A program made the position numbers and the translations under genes. The notes beneath the pieces are model-generated. The model was not told where the DNA came from. It made no database searches and was given only the letters and a program-made list of their open reading frames with translations. A stretch of DNA of 64,000 bases from Chitinophagaceae bacterium UBA2375 (GTDB lineage Bacteria > Bacteroidota > Bacteroidia > Chitinophagales > Chitinophagaceae): assembly GCA_002343985.1 (NCBI GenBank), contig DDTB01000030.1, positions 42,036 to 106,035 on the forward strand, given 5' to 3'. Shown one piece after another: positions 16,450-25,457 of this stretch. The first letter of the stretch is position 1. Every line of letters begins with the position of its first letter.

Positions 16450-16671
16450 TTACCAGTAACGGACGGGGTTGCGCCTGGCATTGGTGATGTAGCGTTTGAT
16501 ATTCATCCAGAACGCGATAAACATATAAACCACCAGGGGCGAGCCCATGGTCATGAAAGTGATATAGATGAAATATTTACGGATGGTGGCTGTGGCAATG
16601 CCCATCTTCTCCCCTATGGCCGCACAAACGCCAAATACATGCCATTCCACAAAATGTTTGAATCGGTTCAT
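16450..16671 (-). CDS. small PspC-domain membrane protein
   Basis: A 73-residue protein with amphipathic N-terminus (MNRFKHFVEWHVFGVCAAIG), the PspC-like segment AIGEKMGIATATIRKYFIYI, and one hydrophobic helix (TFMTMGSPLVVYMFIAFWM) followed by a basic tail. PspC proteins are membrane stress-response components; this short form is common in Bacteroidota. I prefer the inner ATG because a near-consensus -7 box (TAACTTTA) lies about 20 nt upstream of it; a longer form from MSNFNFK (16713) is possible. Confidence 0.7.
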   Translation of the reverse strand: MNRFKHFVEWHVFGVCAAIGEKMGIATATIRKYFIYITFMTMGSPLVVYMFIAFWMNIKRYITNARRNPVRYW

Positions 16672-16742
16672 ACGGTAATCGGTTCGAACTATCTTAAAGT
16701 TAAAATTACTCATTTTTCGATATATCCTGTGCTCATTTTAAG

Positions 16743-16750
16743 TAAATTTG
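16743..16750 (+). promoter_or_regulatory. -7 box of the aconitase gene
   Basis: TAAATTTG matches TAnnTTTG and predicts a leader of about 75 nt. The upstream TTTTTCG stretch is only a weak -33. Confidence 0.55.
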
Positions 16751-16829
16751 CACGCCTTTCCGGGCTTTATTGTCTGATACGGCCTGGCAGCAGTTCCAAT
16801 ACACATTTTCAAATCGCTAAATTCACATT

Positions 16830-19103
16830 ATGGCATTCGACATTGAGATGATCAAGAAGGTTTATGAAAACTTTCCTTCGCGCGTGCAGGCTGCCCGCAC
16901 GGTTGTTGGCCGCCCGCTGACCCTGACCGAAAAAATCCTCTATGCGCATCTTTGGCAAGGTAATCCCACCGAAGTGTACAACAGGGGCGGTTCCTATGTT
17001 GATTTCGCGCCAGACAGGGTTGCTATGCAGGACGCTACGGCCCAGATGGCTTTGTTGCAGTTCATGCAATCAGGCAGGGACAAAGTGGCCGTACCCAGTA
17101 CTGTGCACTGCGACCACCTCATTGAAGCAAAGGTTGACAGCAAAACAGACCTTCAGCGTGCCGTTAACGAGAGCAGCGAAGTTTATGATTTCCTTTCTTC
17201 CGTATCAAATAAATATGGCATTGGCTTCTGGAAACCGGGTGCCGGTATCATCCACCAGGTTGTGTTGGAAAATTACGCTTTCCCCGGTGGTATGATGATT
17301 GGCACAGACAGCCATACGGTTAACGCGGGCGGATTGGGCATGATCGCGATTGGTGTGGGTGGGGCGGATGCATGTGATGTCATGGCTGGCCTGCCCTGGG
17401 AACTGAAAATGCCAAAACTGATTGGCGTGAAACTGACCGGAAAACTGAATGGCTGGACATCTCCCAAGGATGTGATCCTGAAAGTTGCCGGCATCCTGAC
17501 TGTAAAAGGCGGTACAGGCGCCGTGGTGGAATATTTTGGCGAAGGCGCCACCAGCATGAGTTGCACAGGTAAAGGAACCATCTGTAATATGGGTGCCGAA
17601 ATTGGCGCTACCACTTCCACTTTTGGATATGACGAAAGCATGAGCCGTTACCTCAAGGCCACAGGCCGTGCCGACATCGCCGACATGGCCGATGCCATCA
17701 GGGAACACCTGACAGGCGATCCAGAAGTGTATGCAAACCCTTCCGCCTATTTTGATCAGATTATCGAGATCAACCTGAGTGAACTGGAACCACACCTGAA
17801 TGGCCCGTTCACGCCAGACCTGGCTACACCGATTTCGAAAATGAAAGAAGCTGCGGCGGCCAATAACTGGCCTACCAAAATTGAAGTCGGACTGATTGGA
17901 TCCTGTACCAACTCATCGTATGAAGACATCAGCAGGGCCGTAAGCCTGGCTAAGCAGGTTGCTGAAAAAGGGCTGACTATTCAATCTGAATTCACCATCA
18001 CACCGGGATCCGAGCAGGTGCGTTACACCATTGAAAGGGACGGTTTTTTAGATGTGTTTGATAAGATCGGCGCCACTGTTTTCGCAAATGCCTGCGGCCC
18101 CTGCATTGGTATGTGGGCGAGGATGGGCGCTGAAAAACAGGAACGAAATACGATTGTACACAGTTTCAACCGCAACTTTGCCAAAAGGGCCGATGGTAAC
18201 CCCAATACATTCGCGTTTGTGGGATCCCCTGAGATGGTAACGGCCATGGCTATTGCCGGTTCACTCGATTTCAACCCGCTGACAGATACCTTAACCAATA
18301 ACAAAGGCGAGCAGGTAAAATTAGATCCTCCTACCGGAGATGAACTCCCTCCCCGCGGTTTTGCAGTGGAAGACCCCGGTTACCAGGCCCCGGCAGCAGA
18401 TGGCAGCCAGGTACAGGTAAAAGTAGCGCCCGACAGCAAGCGCCTCCAATTACTCGAACCATTCCCGGCATGGGAAGGCACTGACCTCAAAGGCTTAAAA
18501 CTCCTGATCAAAGCCAAAGGAAAATGTACAACCGACCATATCTCTATGGCCGGCCCTTGGCTGAAATTCCGTGGCCACCTCGATAATATCAGCAACAACC
18601 TGTTGATCGGAGCGGTGAATTATTTCAACGAAAAAACAGATTCGGTTAAAAACCAGCTCAATGGTGAATACGGGCCGGTGCCCGCCACACAACGTGCTTA
18701 CAAAGCCGCAGGCATTGGCAGCATCGTGGTAGGCGACGAAAACTATGGCGAAGGATCATCACGCGAACACGCGGCCATGGAACCCCGTCACCTGGGCGTT
18801 CGCGCGGTGTTGGTGAAATCATTCGCACGCATACACGAAACCAACCTAAAAAAACAAGGCATGCTGGCTTTGACTTTCGACAACAAGTCGGACTATGATA
18901 AAATACAGGAAGATGACAATATTGATATCATCGGACTGACCAGCTTCACCCCCGGTAAAGCACTGACATTGGTATTGCATCATAAAGACGGCAGTACTGA
19001 TGAAATCAGTGTGAACCATTCATACAATGAACAGCAAATTGAGTGGTTCAAAGCCGGCGCCGCTTTAAATATCATCCGCCGCGATTTTGCAGCCAACAAT
19101 TAA
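16830..19103 (+). CDS. acn: aconitate hydratase (mitochondrial-type)
   Basis: Isomerises citrate to isocitrate through cis-aconitate in the TCA cycle. The 757-residue length and sequence follow the mitochondrial-type aconitase rather than AcnB. Iron-sulfur ligands are visible in IGSCTNSS and CGPCIGMWAR. Substrate-binding motifs GTDSHTVNAGGLGM and the C-terminal swivel domain with GEGSSREHAAMEPR are intact. Start MAFDIEMIKKVYENF is typical for Bacteroidota homologues. It has its own promoter and a strong terminator, so it appears monocistronic. Confidence 0.95.
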   Translation: MAFDIEMIKKVYENFPSRVQAARTVVGRPLTLTEKILYAHLWQGNPTEVYNRGGSYVDFAPDRVAMQDATAQMALLQFMQSGRDKVAVPSTVHCDHLIEAKVDSKTDLQRAVNESSEVYDFLSSVSNKYGIGFWKPGAGIIHQVVLENYAFPGGMMIGTDSHTVNAGGLGMIAIGVGGADACDVMAGLPWELKMPKLIGVKLTGKLNGWTSPKDVILKVAGILTVKGGTGAVVEYFGEGATSMSCTGKGTICNMGAEIGATTSTFGYDESMSRYLKATGRADIADMADAIREHLTGDPEVYANPSAYFDQIIEINLSELEPHLNGPFTPDLATPISKMKEAAAANNWPTKIEVGLIGSCTNSSYEDISRAVSLAKQVAEKGLTIQSEFTITPGSEQVRYTIERDGFLDVFDKIGATVFANACGPCIGMWARMGAEKQERNTIVHSFNRNFAKRADGNPNTFAFVGSPEMVTAMAIAGSLDFNPLTDTLTNNKGEQVKLDPPTGDELPPRGFAVEDPGYQAPAADGSQVQVKVAPDSKRLQLLEPFPAWEGTDLKGLKLLIKAKGKCTTDHISMAGPWLKFRGHLDNISNNLLIGAVNYFNEKTDSVKNQLNGEYGPVPATQRAYKAAGIGSIVVGDENYGEGSSREHAAMEPRHLGVRAVLVKSFARIHETNLKKQGMLALTFDNKSDYDKIQEDDNIDIIGLTSFTPGKALTLVLHHKDGSTDEISVNHSYNEQQIEWFKAGAALNIIRRDFAANN

Positions 19104-19125
19104 TATATTGCAAGAATAAAAACAG

Positions 19126-19154
19126 AAAGTCCCGGAAAAACCGGGACTTTTTTT
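19126..19154 (+). terminator. intrinsic terminator of aconitase gene
   Basis: AAAGTCCCGG (19126-19135), loop AAAAA, CCGGGACTTT (19141-19150) and a T-run. It may also stop minus-strand transcripts of the gene at 19187. Confidence 0.92.
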
Positions 19155-19186
19155 ATGCGCTTATGTTCAGTGAAATGAGTCATTGA

Positions 19187-21403
19187 TCAGGCTTTGGGAA
19201 CAAGCAAAATATATTTGAACGCGCTCTTATATGCGGCATCTACAAATGATACCAGGTTATTCCAGGATGATTTAGGCAGGTCTTTTTGTTTATATATTTT
19301 CCGAATGGTTATTTCAACAAGCTGGCCCTTTTGCTCGGCAACCAAATTAAATACGCCTGCTTCATTGTCGATATTCTGATTCAATTCTGATATGCCTTGT
19401 ACATCATACCCATCCGGAATCGCAAACCTGATCACCCATTGCAGGGTCCTTGGATAGCCAAGTGAAATATCGTGCTGGCGTTCATTTTCATCTTTTTTAA
19501 TGTGCAATTGCCCGCCCACAAGGCTATTGATGTTTACCAGCAATCGTTTTCCGGCTTTCCGTACCCTATTGCCCAATTCAAACTCTTCGGTAAAAACAAG
19601 ATCGGGGTTTTTGCGGCTGCGCCCCCCGCTTTGCAAAGTAAAAGACTTGCTTTTAACCGATTGGCCATAATCGCCTTGCAGTTGCCGTTTTACAAATTCA
19701 GGCTTTTCTTTTTTATAAAACTCCTTAAGGGTTCGAATGGTATTATCAAAATTTTCTTCAGCCAATCCGGTAAGATTTTCACCCGGCGATTCTCCTCCAT
19801 AATTTTTATAATCATCCAGCATATACGTAGTATACCGCAATGCATCGTCGATGGCGCGGTTCTTGTTGATGCCTTTATAAGTGGATACGCGCTTCACAGC
19901 CAAAGTTTTTTTATCTGGCATGAGTGATGCCGTAATATCGTATGAGGAAAGGTTTTGCTCCGGACTGGAAGAAGGTAATTTGTAAGGGATGATTTCCTGG
20001 TTACCTTTTTTATCCGGCGCATTGATGATATACGCTTCACAACCCAACAATGATTCTACCAGTTCGCCGGGATTGCTGTGATCGGTGCTGTTGAAATAGA
20101 GTTTATCATTGATCTTCACGATATACTTAATTTCCTGGTCAAAGAGCACATCTTTGATGGTGCCGACCTTGTTGGAAATGCTGATGCACAAATCTGATTT
20201 CACATCCCTCTCCATCAACAAATACCGAAACAGGTATGCGGCCCTGATATCTGAAAAATAAGAATCGCGCATCACTACAAGGTGCCTTACTTTGTAATAA
20301 GACTTCTCAATAAATTCCTGCTCCGACCAATCCTTAGCGCCTGACCTTTTCATTTCGTTCCATAACATCTCCCCCATTTTATTCACGGTCGTATATTGTG
20401 AATACATTTGGCGCCCTTCCTGCATAAAATCTTCCCAGGCCCTCTTTGCCAGTTCTTCCATGCTGAAACCGGTTTTGATTTGGCCCTTGGAACCAATTAA
20501 AGCACCTTTCACGTTATCCGAATTTGAATAAATCACCTGGAATTTAACCAATGGGTAATGCGTGTAGGCATTGATAAAATGAACATCTTTTTCCGTTGCC
20601 CTGTCGGTATCCGTAAATACATACCGATAGATTCCCTCTTCATTTGAATTTTCCTGCTTAAATTCCGGCGCGCCGCTGAACGACATAGATTTGAAATACG
20701 ACTTGCTGTCGGTTTCCATGATGATCTGGTTGAATAAAACAGGGTAACCTTTTGAGCAAACTTCATATTGCGGGGAAAATTCGATGTATCCGGACCGGCT
20801 CACATCCAGTTTATTCCTGGTACTTGTTACGTATTCGAGGATATCTCCAGGCTCAAGGTCCGGTATGGCTACCTTGTAATACTGGCCCTGCGTCCCCAGT
20901 TCCTGGTCAAAGAAACTTTGAAAGAATTCAGGTATGGAAGTTGATGCATCTATCTGCACAGCTTCGTTCAGCGAAATATTCACCTTTTCCCCATTCGATT
21001 TGATCAGCCTGGCACTAAAGCCATCCGTTTTATCGCGGTACCTGAAATAAATAGTCGAGAACACTTCAACGGCATTCTTATCATGCATACGAATTTTGAA
21101 ACGGACGTTCTCAATGAAAACCAGGTTTGATTGCACACCTTTCCAGAAATTAAGCCTGGATTGTTTATCAATATTCACCATACGCCTGTAACCCATTACC
21201 ACCGCTGATTCTTTCTCATATTTAGCAGGCACCTGGTTGTTGGTAAAAGCAGGCACAGATTCGTTCCAGAGCGGTTGCGCATTGGATTCAATTTTTTCCA
21301 GGAAATCTTCATCAATAAAATCCTGTGCATGAATAACAGGCATGGACAGGAAAAAAAGTACAGTCCAAGACAGGAGATACCGGTATATATGTAATGCCTT
21401 CAT
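19187..21403 (-). CDS. DUF3857/transglutaminase-like protein lacking the catalytic triad
   Basis: A 738-residue secreted protein: signal peptide MKALHIYRYLLSWTVLFFLS..IHA, a DUF3857-like domain (about 75-310), then a transglutaminase-like domain. By eye the usual GDCKDKA block is replaced by FSDIRAA (about 383), the FNHVIV histidine by IKYIVK, and the YFDPT aspartate by YFNSTD, so all three catalytic residues look lost. It starts 7 nt after the stop of the related upstream gene, and the two form an operon. It may bind rather than cleave or cross-link its target; the role is unknown. Confidence 0.78.
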   Translation of the reverse strand: MKALHIYRYLLSWTVLFFLSMPVIHAQDFIDEDFLEKIESNAQPLWNESVPAFTNNQVPAKYEKESAVVMGYRRMVNIDKQSRLNFWKGVQSNLVFIENVRFKIRMHDKNAVEVFSTIYFRYRDKTDGFSARLIKSNGEKVNISLNEAVQIDASTSIPEFFQSFFDQELGTQGQYYKVAIPDLEPGDILEYVTSTRNKLDVSRSGYIEFSPQYEVCSKGYPVLFNQIIMETDSKSYFKSMSFSGAPEFKQENSNEEGIYRYVFTDTDRATEKDVHFINAYTHYPLVKFQVIYSNSDNVKGALIGSKGQIKTGFSMEELAKRAWEDFMQEGRQMYSQYTTVNKMGEMLWNEMKRSGAKDWSEQEFIEKSYYKVRHLVVMRDSYFSDIRAAYLFRYLLMERDVKSDLCISISNKVGTIKDVLFDQEIKYIVKINDKLYFNSTDHSNPGELVESLLGCEAYIINAPDKKGNQEIIPYKLPSSSPEQNLSSYDITASLMPDKKTLAVKRVSTYKGINKNRAIDDALRYTTYMLDDYKNYGGESPGENLTGLAEENFDNTIRTLKEFYKKEKPEFVKRQLQGDYGQSVKSKSFTLQSGGRSRKNPDLVFTEEFELGNRVRKAGKRLLVNINSLVGGQLHIKKDENERQHDISLGYPRTLQWVIRFAIPDGYDVQGISELNQNIDNEAGVFNLVAEQKGQLVEITIRKIYKQKDLPKSSWNNLVSFVDAAYKSAFKYILLVPKA

Positions 21404-21410
21404 GTGCAAA

Positions 21411-23357
21411 TTATTTGTTGACCACGCGGATCAGGTTTTGGTTAAAATCCCGTAATGAGTGAATGAATTGTTTCCAATTGGCAAAATCCGATTTACGGAT
21501 CATGGGGTTTTTGATATGCAATGTCTTTCTTAATGACAGAACATTTCCATTCACTGTATATTCCCCTTTAAATGAATAGCCTTCCTGGTTGATATTGACC
21601 GGTTCTGGCAAATCTGAAAACGATTGGTTAGGGCCAATAGTTAATGAAATTTCGTCATCAAATAGTATGGATTCACCCAGATCGTAACCTTCAATTCTTT
21701 TTTCATCCGGAATAAACCGCTCCAAAGATTTTGGAAAGAAATCTATGCTGACATAATAATCCTTATTGATTTCATGCACACTGTTGCCCACTTGCACCTG
21801 TCCTTTTAATTCAACGGTTTTATCCCGGTCGTTCAAATCTGATGTTTTTACCTGTTTGACCTGTATGTCGCTGCTGCCGAACTCAAGGTATTCAGACAAG
21901 AAATCTTCTTTCTCCGTGCTTGGCAGGTCATGATACCTTTGGTGGAAACCTGTTCGTTGATTTCCCGTAAGTGTTACCGTAACCGGACCTTTTAAATTAT
22001 TACCATCAAGGCTGAAACTTGCTTTTGTTTGCAGTTTACTGTCTTCCGCTTTCATATCAGGAACAGGTACAATGTCAAACGATTCTCCGTTAGACACCAT
22101 CACTTCTTTACCCTGGAGCCTGAAAGCATCTTCCCCAAACGGGCCATAATCTTCAGTGGCATCCAGGAAATATGTTTTACCCTTGAAATATAAGGCGGTA
22201 ATGGCATGATTATTCACACAGAGTGCCGGTAATGATTGCGGATAGGGCAGTTGCCTGGTACCAATCCAAGAAAATCGGGCATCATATCCGGCAAGCTTGA
22301 GGAATTCGGTCAGCAGGTTGGCCATACCTTTACAATCGCCGTATTTCTTTGCCAGCACATCCTGGGCCGAAGCGGGTATATAACCTGAATAACCGTCTTC
22401 ATAAGCGATGTAACGGATATTATCCTGGACCCAATAATAAATGGCTTTAATTTTTTCTTCATCGGTTTTTGCCTGCTGTGTGATTTTTGCCAGTTGTGGT
22501 TTTAATGAAGATGTTTCATTTCCGGCCATCAGGTACATCCTGTTATTCCATGCATAAACATCATCCACTTTATCGAAACCATTGATCTGCTCGCCTTTGG
22601 CTTTAAAACTCCTGATTTGTAATACGATGTGGGGATCGGAATAAGCCCTGCCCAATCGACGGTACTCAGATTTGTAAGCGGGGATATTGTTCATTTTGAA
22701 AGTATAATACGTGTAGCCTCCTTTTTTCTGTTGCTGCACATCCACTTTATGCCCTTCAAAGTTCATTTGCTTGAAATCCACGGTCAACCAATCAGGTACC
22801 TTAAACTCAAAAACCTGTTCGCCGATGGGATACGAGGAATGAAAAAATAAGCGCGTAAGGAAACGGCCATCATTGTATTCCTTTCGGACATTGACTTTCA
22901 CCAGCGCGCCTTTATTGTTGAACCGGATGGGAAAGTATTTGATGCGGCTGTCATCAAAGAAAATATTGTCATCGGTTACGCTTCTGTCAACACCAACGCG
23001 GTCAACCGCGATGTATTTTCCGGCGATGCGGTCGTACCTTTTAAAAGATTTCAATTCTATGAACTTGTTATAAAATTCATAGAACATCAACCCGGCGAAT
23101 TTCCTCAAACCAAGAAATTGATATTCGCCATCTTCCTGGATGACCACCACTTTATCATTCAGGCTGTTTTTGCCTTTGTCGAATGTGAAATAGCGTTTTG
23201 AGCTAAGGCACATCACATCATCGTCTTTGAATTTGCGTGCATAATATTCGGCGTCGCTGACAGGATCGTCAGTCTGTGCATAAACTACAACCGAACAAAA
23301 GCACAGAAACAAGGCAGGAAGGGCCGCCCGTCCCTTTGAAAAAAAGTGGAACAACAT
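21411..23357 (-). CDS. DUF3857 and transglutaminase domain protein
   Basis: A 648-residue secreted protein: signal peptide MLFHFFSKGRAALPALFLCF.. with cut after VYA, a DUF3857 beta domain (about 60-250), a transglutaminase core with Cys near 341 (KYGDCKGMANLL), His near 383 (VNNHAITAL) and Asp near 399 (FLDATED), and a C-terminal DUF2569/3858-like beta domain. The triad is intact, so it may be a periplasmic peptidase or transamidase. The start was placed at the signal-peptide Met. It is the first gene of a two-gene operon with its catalytically degenerate relative. Confidence 0.85.
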   Translation of the reverse strand: MLFHFFSKGRAALPALFLCFCSVVVYAQTDDPVSDAEYYARKFKDDDVMCLSSKRYFTFDKGKNSLNDKVVVIQEDGEYQFLGLRKFAGLMFYEFYNKFIELKSFKRYDRIAGKYIAVDRVGVDRSVTDDNIFFDDSRIKYFPIRFNNKGALVKVNVRKEYNDGRFLTRLFFHSSYPIGEQVFEFKVPDWLTVDFKQMNFEGHKVDVQQQKKGGYTYYTFKMNNIPAYKSEYRRLGRAYSDPHIVLQIRSFKAKGEQINGFDKVDDVYAWNNRMYLMAGNETSSLKPQLAKITQQAKTDEEKIKAIYYWVQDNIRYIAYEDGYSGYIPASAQDVLAKKYGDCKGMANLLTEFLKLAGYDARFSWIGTRQLPYPQSLPALCVNNHAITALYFKGKTYFLDATEDYGPFGEDAFRLQGKEVMVSNGESFDIVPVPDMKAEDSKLQTKASFSLDGNNLKGPVTVTLTGNQRTGFHQRYHDLPSTEKEDFLSEYLEFGSSDIQVKQVKTSDLNDRDKTVELKGQVQVGNSVHEINKDYYVSIDFFPKSLERFIPDEKRIEGYDLGESILFDDEISLTIGPNQSFSDLPEPVNINQEGYSFKGEYTVNGNVLSLRKTLHIKNPMIRKSDFANWKQFIHSLRDFNQNLIRVVNK

Positions 23358-23436
23358 GCAGTTAGGTTTTAAAAAATGAAAGGGCGGACTAATCAAATTG
23401 TGTAATAAATCTATTACATTTTCCTAAGATAAAAAA

Positions 23437-23832
23437 TCATTTTTCACTTGTAATATCTGAAAACCATACCGGGCTTGTATCATCCCAATCACCATTATAA
23501 TTGATGGTGAGTTCTTCGCCGGCTTTTACGGGGCGGACGGTTTTTACAAAAATGGACCCATCCTCAAAATCCATAAAATATTCGCAATTACTTTGGTAGC
23601 TGTGGTTGTACATGGGCACAAACCCCAGGGCCATGGCGCACTGATCTTTTTTTGGCCCCCATTCAAAAATATAATCGTGCAGCAGGGTTTTATCGAGGTG
23701 CTGCCTGTCTGTTCCTGCCATCACAATTACGGGGGAATGTTCGATCACAATTTCGGCATCCAGGTCTTCGGAAGTGAACACGGCCCTGCCCTTGCCGGGT
23801 GCCTGATCGATGTATAAACAAGACCTAATCAT
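23437..23832 (-). CDS. SET-domain protein
   Basis: A 131-residue stand-alone SET domain, the fold of protein-lysine methyltransferases. SET-type motifs are GKGRAVFT (AdoMet binding, near 15), MYNHSYQSNCEY (NHS/NC motif), and GEELTINYNGDW (GEExxxxY). No pre-SET, post-SET or targeting domain is present. Start at ATG 23832; an upstream TTG is possible. Short bacterial SET proteins are common in Bacteroidota and their substrates are unknown. It is divergent from mgtE. Confidence 0.85.
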   Translation of the reverse strand: MIRSCLYIDQAPGKGRAVFTSEDLDAEIVIEHSPVIVMAGTDRQHLDKTLLHDYIFEWGPKKDQCAMALGFVPMYNHSYQSNCEYFMDFEDGSIFVKTVRPVKAGEELTINYNGDWDDTSPVWFSDITSEK

Positions 23833-23900
23833 AACATGAGAGTAAGAATCAAAAGAATTAACTTGCAACCTACAAAATCGAAATTAGGCAAAATCAGGAG

Positions 23901-25292
23901 ATGGCTTTGGATATGGAAGAAATATCGCTGCAACAACAGTTCGAAGACGTCATCGCTTCGGAGGATAAACTGGCCATCAAGGAGTTCCTGAATGACCAGA
24001 ACATCAGTGATGTGGCCGACCTGATATATGAAAACCCCGACTTTGAAACACAGATCATCTCGCACCTGTCCATACACAGGGCCGCGGGTGTATTTAAAAT
24101 CCTGGAAGTAGGCGAACAGAAGCGCATCATCAAAAACCTCCCTCCCTTCAAATCAGCCGAACTGCTGAATGAATTGCCGGCGGATGACCGGGTTTCCTTT
24201 TTGGAGGAACTGCCCAACAGCACGGTGCGCGACCTGCTGAAAACACTGGACCCCCACGAAAGAAAAGTGACGCTGGAATTACTCGGCTACCCCGAAAATT
24301 CCGTAGGCCGCCTGATGAACCCCAACTACGTGTATGTATATGAAAACAATACGGTAGAACAGGCATTTCAAACCATCCGTCGTTTTGGCACCAATACAGA
24401 AACGATTGATGTGATTTATGTGATCAATCAAAAAGGGGAATTATTAGACGATATCCGCATCAGGGATTTCATCCTTGCCTCACCGGATGTATTGGTTTCG
24501 GAACTGATGGACGAAAGGTTTATCGCTTTGAATGTGAATGATGACCAGGAAGTGGCCAATGAAGTGTTTAAGATGAATAATCGGGTAGCCCTTCCCGTTA
24601 CCGATGACCAGAATATATTACTGGGGATCGTCACCATCGACGACGTGCTTTGGGTAGCCAGCGAAGAGTTCAGCGAAGACATCCAGAAAATTGGCGGTAC
24701 AGAAGCGCTGGAAGAACCATATCTCGATATCAACATCATCAAACTACTCAAGAAAAGGGCTGGGTGGCTGATCCTCTTGTTCCTCGGTGAAATGCTCACG
24801 GCATCAGCCATGCAGTTTTTCCAGGACGAAATTGAAACAGCCACGGTACTGGCTTTATTCATTCCCCTGATCATGAGCAGCGGGGGCAATAGCGGCTCAC
24901 AGGCATCCACGCTGATCATACAGGCCATGGCACTGGGTGAATTAACCATTGCAGACTGGTGGAAAGTGATGAAACGGGAATTGATCACCGGGCTTTTGCT
25001 TGGACTGATATTGGGAAGCATCGGTTACCTGCGCATCATGCTCTGGCAAAACCTGCACATTTTTAATTACGGTGAATACTGGAGCCTGGTGGGCGCCACC
25101 ATATTCTGCTCGCTGACCGGCATTGTGCTTTGGGGCAGTTTGATGGGATCCATGCTGCCCATAATCCTCAAAAGGCTGAAATTAGACCCCGCAGCTTCCT
25201 CCGCTCCGTTTGTGGCAACATTGGTGGATGTAACCGGGATCGTGATCTACTTTTCGGTAGCTTATTTCTTCCTGAAAGGCCTGCTGTTGTAA
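23901..25292 (+). CDS. mgtE: magnesium transporter MgtE
   Basis: A gated Mg2+ channel of the cytoplasmic membrane. The 463-residue product has the N-domain superhelix (about 30-135, with ELLNELPADDRVSFLEELP), two CBS domains (about 135-255) that sense cytosolic Mg2+, the plug helix, and five transmembrane helices including the pore motif with IPLIMSSGGNSGSQASTLI. The final helix LVDVTGIVIYFSVAYFFL carries the conserved Asp of the ion site. Start MALDMEEISLQQQFED is a normal MgtE start. The gene is followed by glmS after 165 nt. Confidence 0.95.
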   Translation: MALDMEEISLQQQFEDVIASEDKLAIKEFLNDQNISDVADLIYENPDFETQIISHLSIHRAAGVFKILEVGEQKRIIKNLPPFKSAELLNELPADDRVSFLEELPNSTVRDLLKTLDPHERKVTLELLGYPENSVGRLMNPNYVYVYENNTVEQAFQTIRRFGTNTETIDVIYVINQKGELLDDIRIRDFILASPDVLVSELMDERFIALNVNDDQEVANEVFKMNNRVALPVTDDQNILLGIVTIDDVLWVASEEFSEDIQKIGGTEALEEPYLDINIIKLLKKRAGWLILLFLGEMLTASAMQFFQDEIETATVLALFIPLIMSSGGNSGSQASTLIIQAMALGELTIADWWKVMKRELITGLLLGLILGSIGYLRIMLWQNLHIFNYGEYWSLVGATIFCSLTGIVLWGSLMGSMLPIILKRLKLDPAASSAPFVATLVDVTGIVIYFSVAYFFLKGLLL

Positions 25293-25457
25293 ACCCTTGA
25301 CAAGTACGCAAAATTCAACAGATATTAAACAAAATCAGTAATTTGCGCTGCAATAGAAATCAAGCGGTTACGTTATTAGCCGGTATCAACCGAAATGATG
25401 TACTCCATGGGATCTTCACTTTGATTTTGATGCACTTATAAATTAACTCTTAAAATT

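Noticed and set aside
17205..17795. A 196-codon open frame antisense to aconitase
   Set aside because: Same reason: it shadows a well-supported gene, with atypical composition and no domain.
25293..25457. A glmS ribozyme or riboswitch before glmS
   Set aside because: Only 165 nt, AT-rich, with no conserved core that I can recognise, and this ribozyme is a feature of Firmicutes and relatives.
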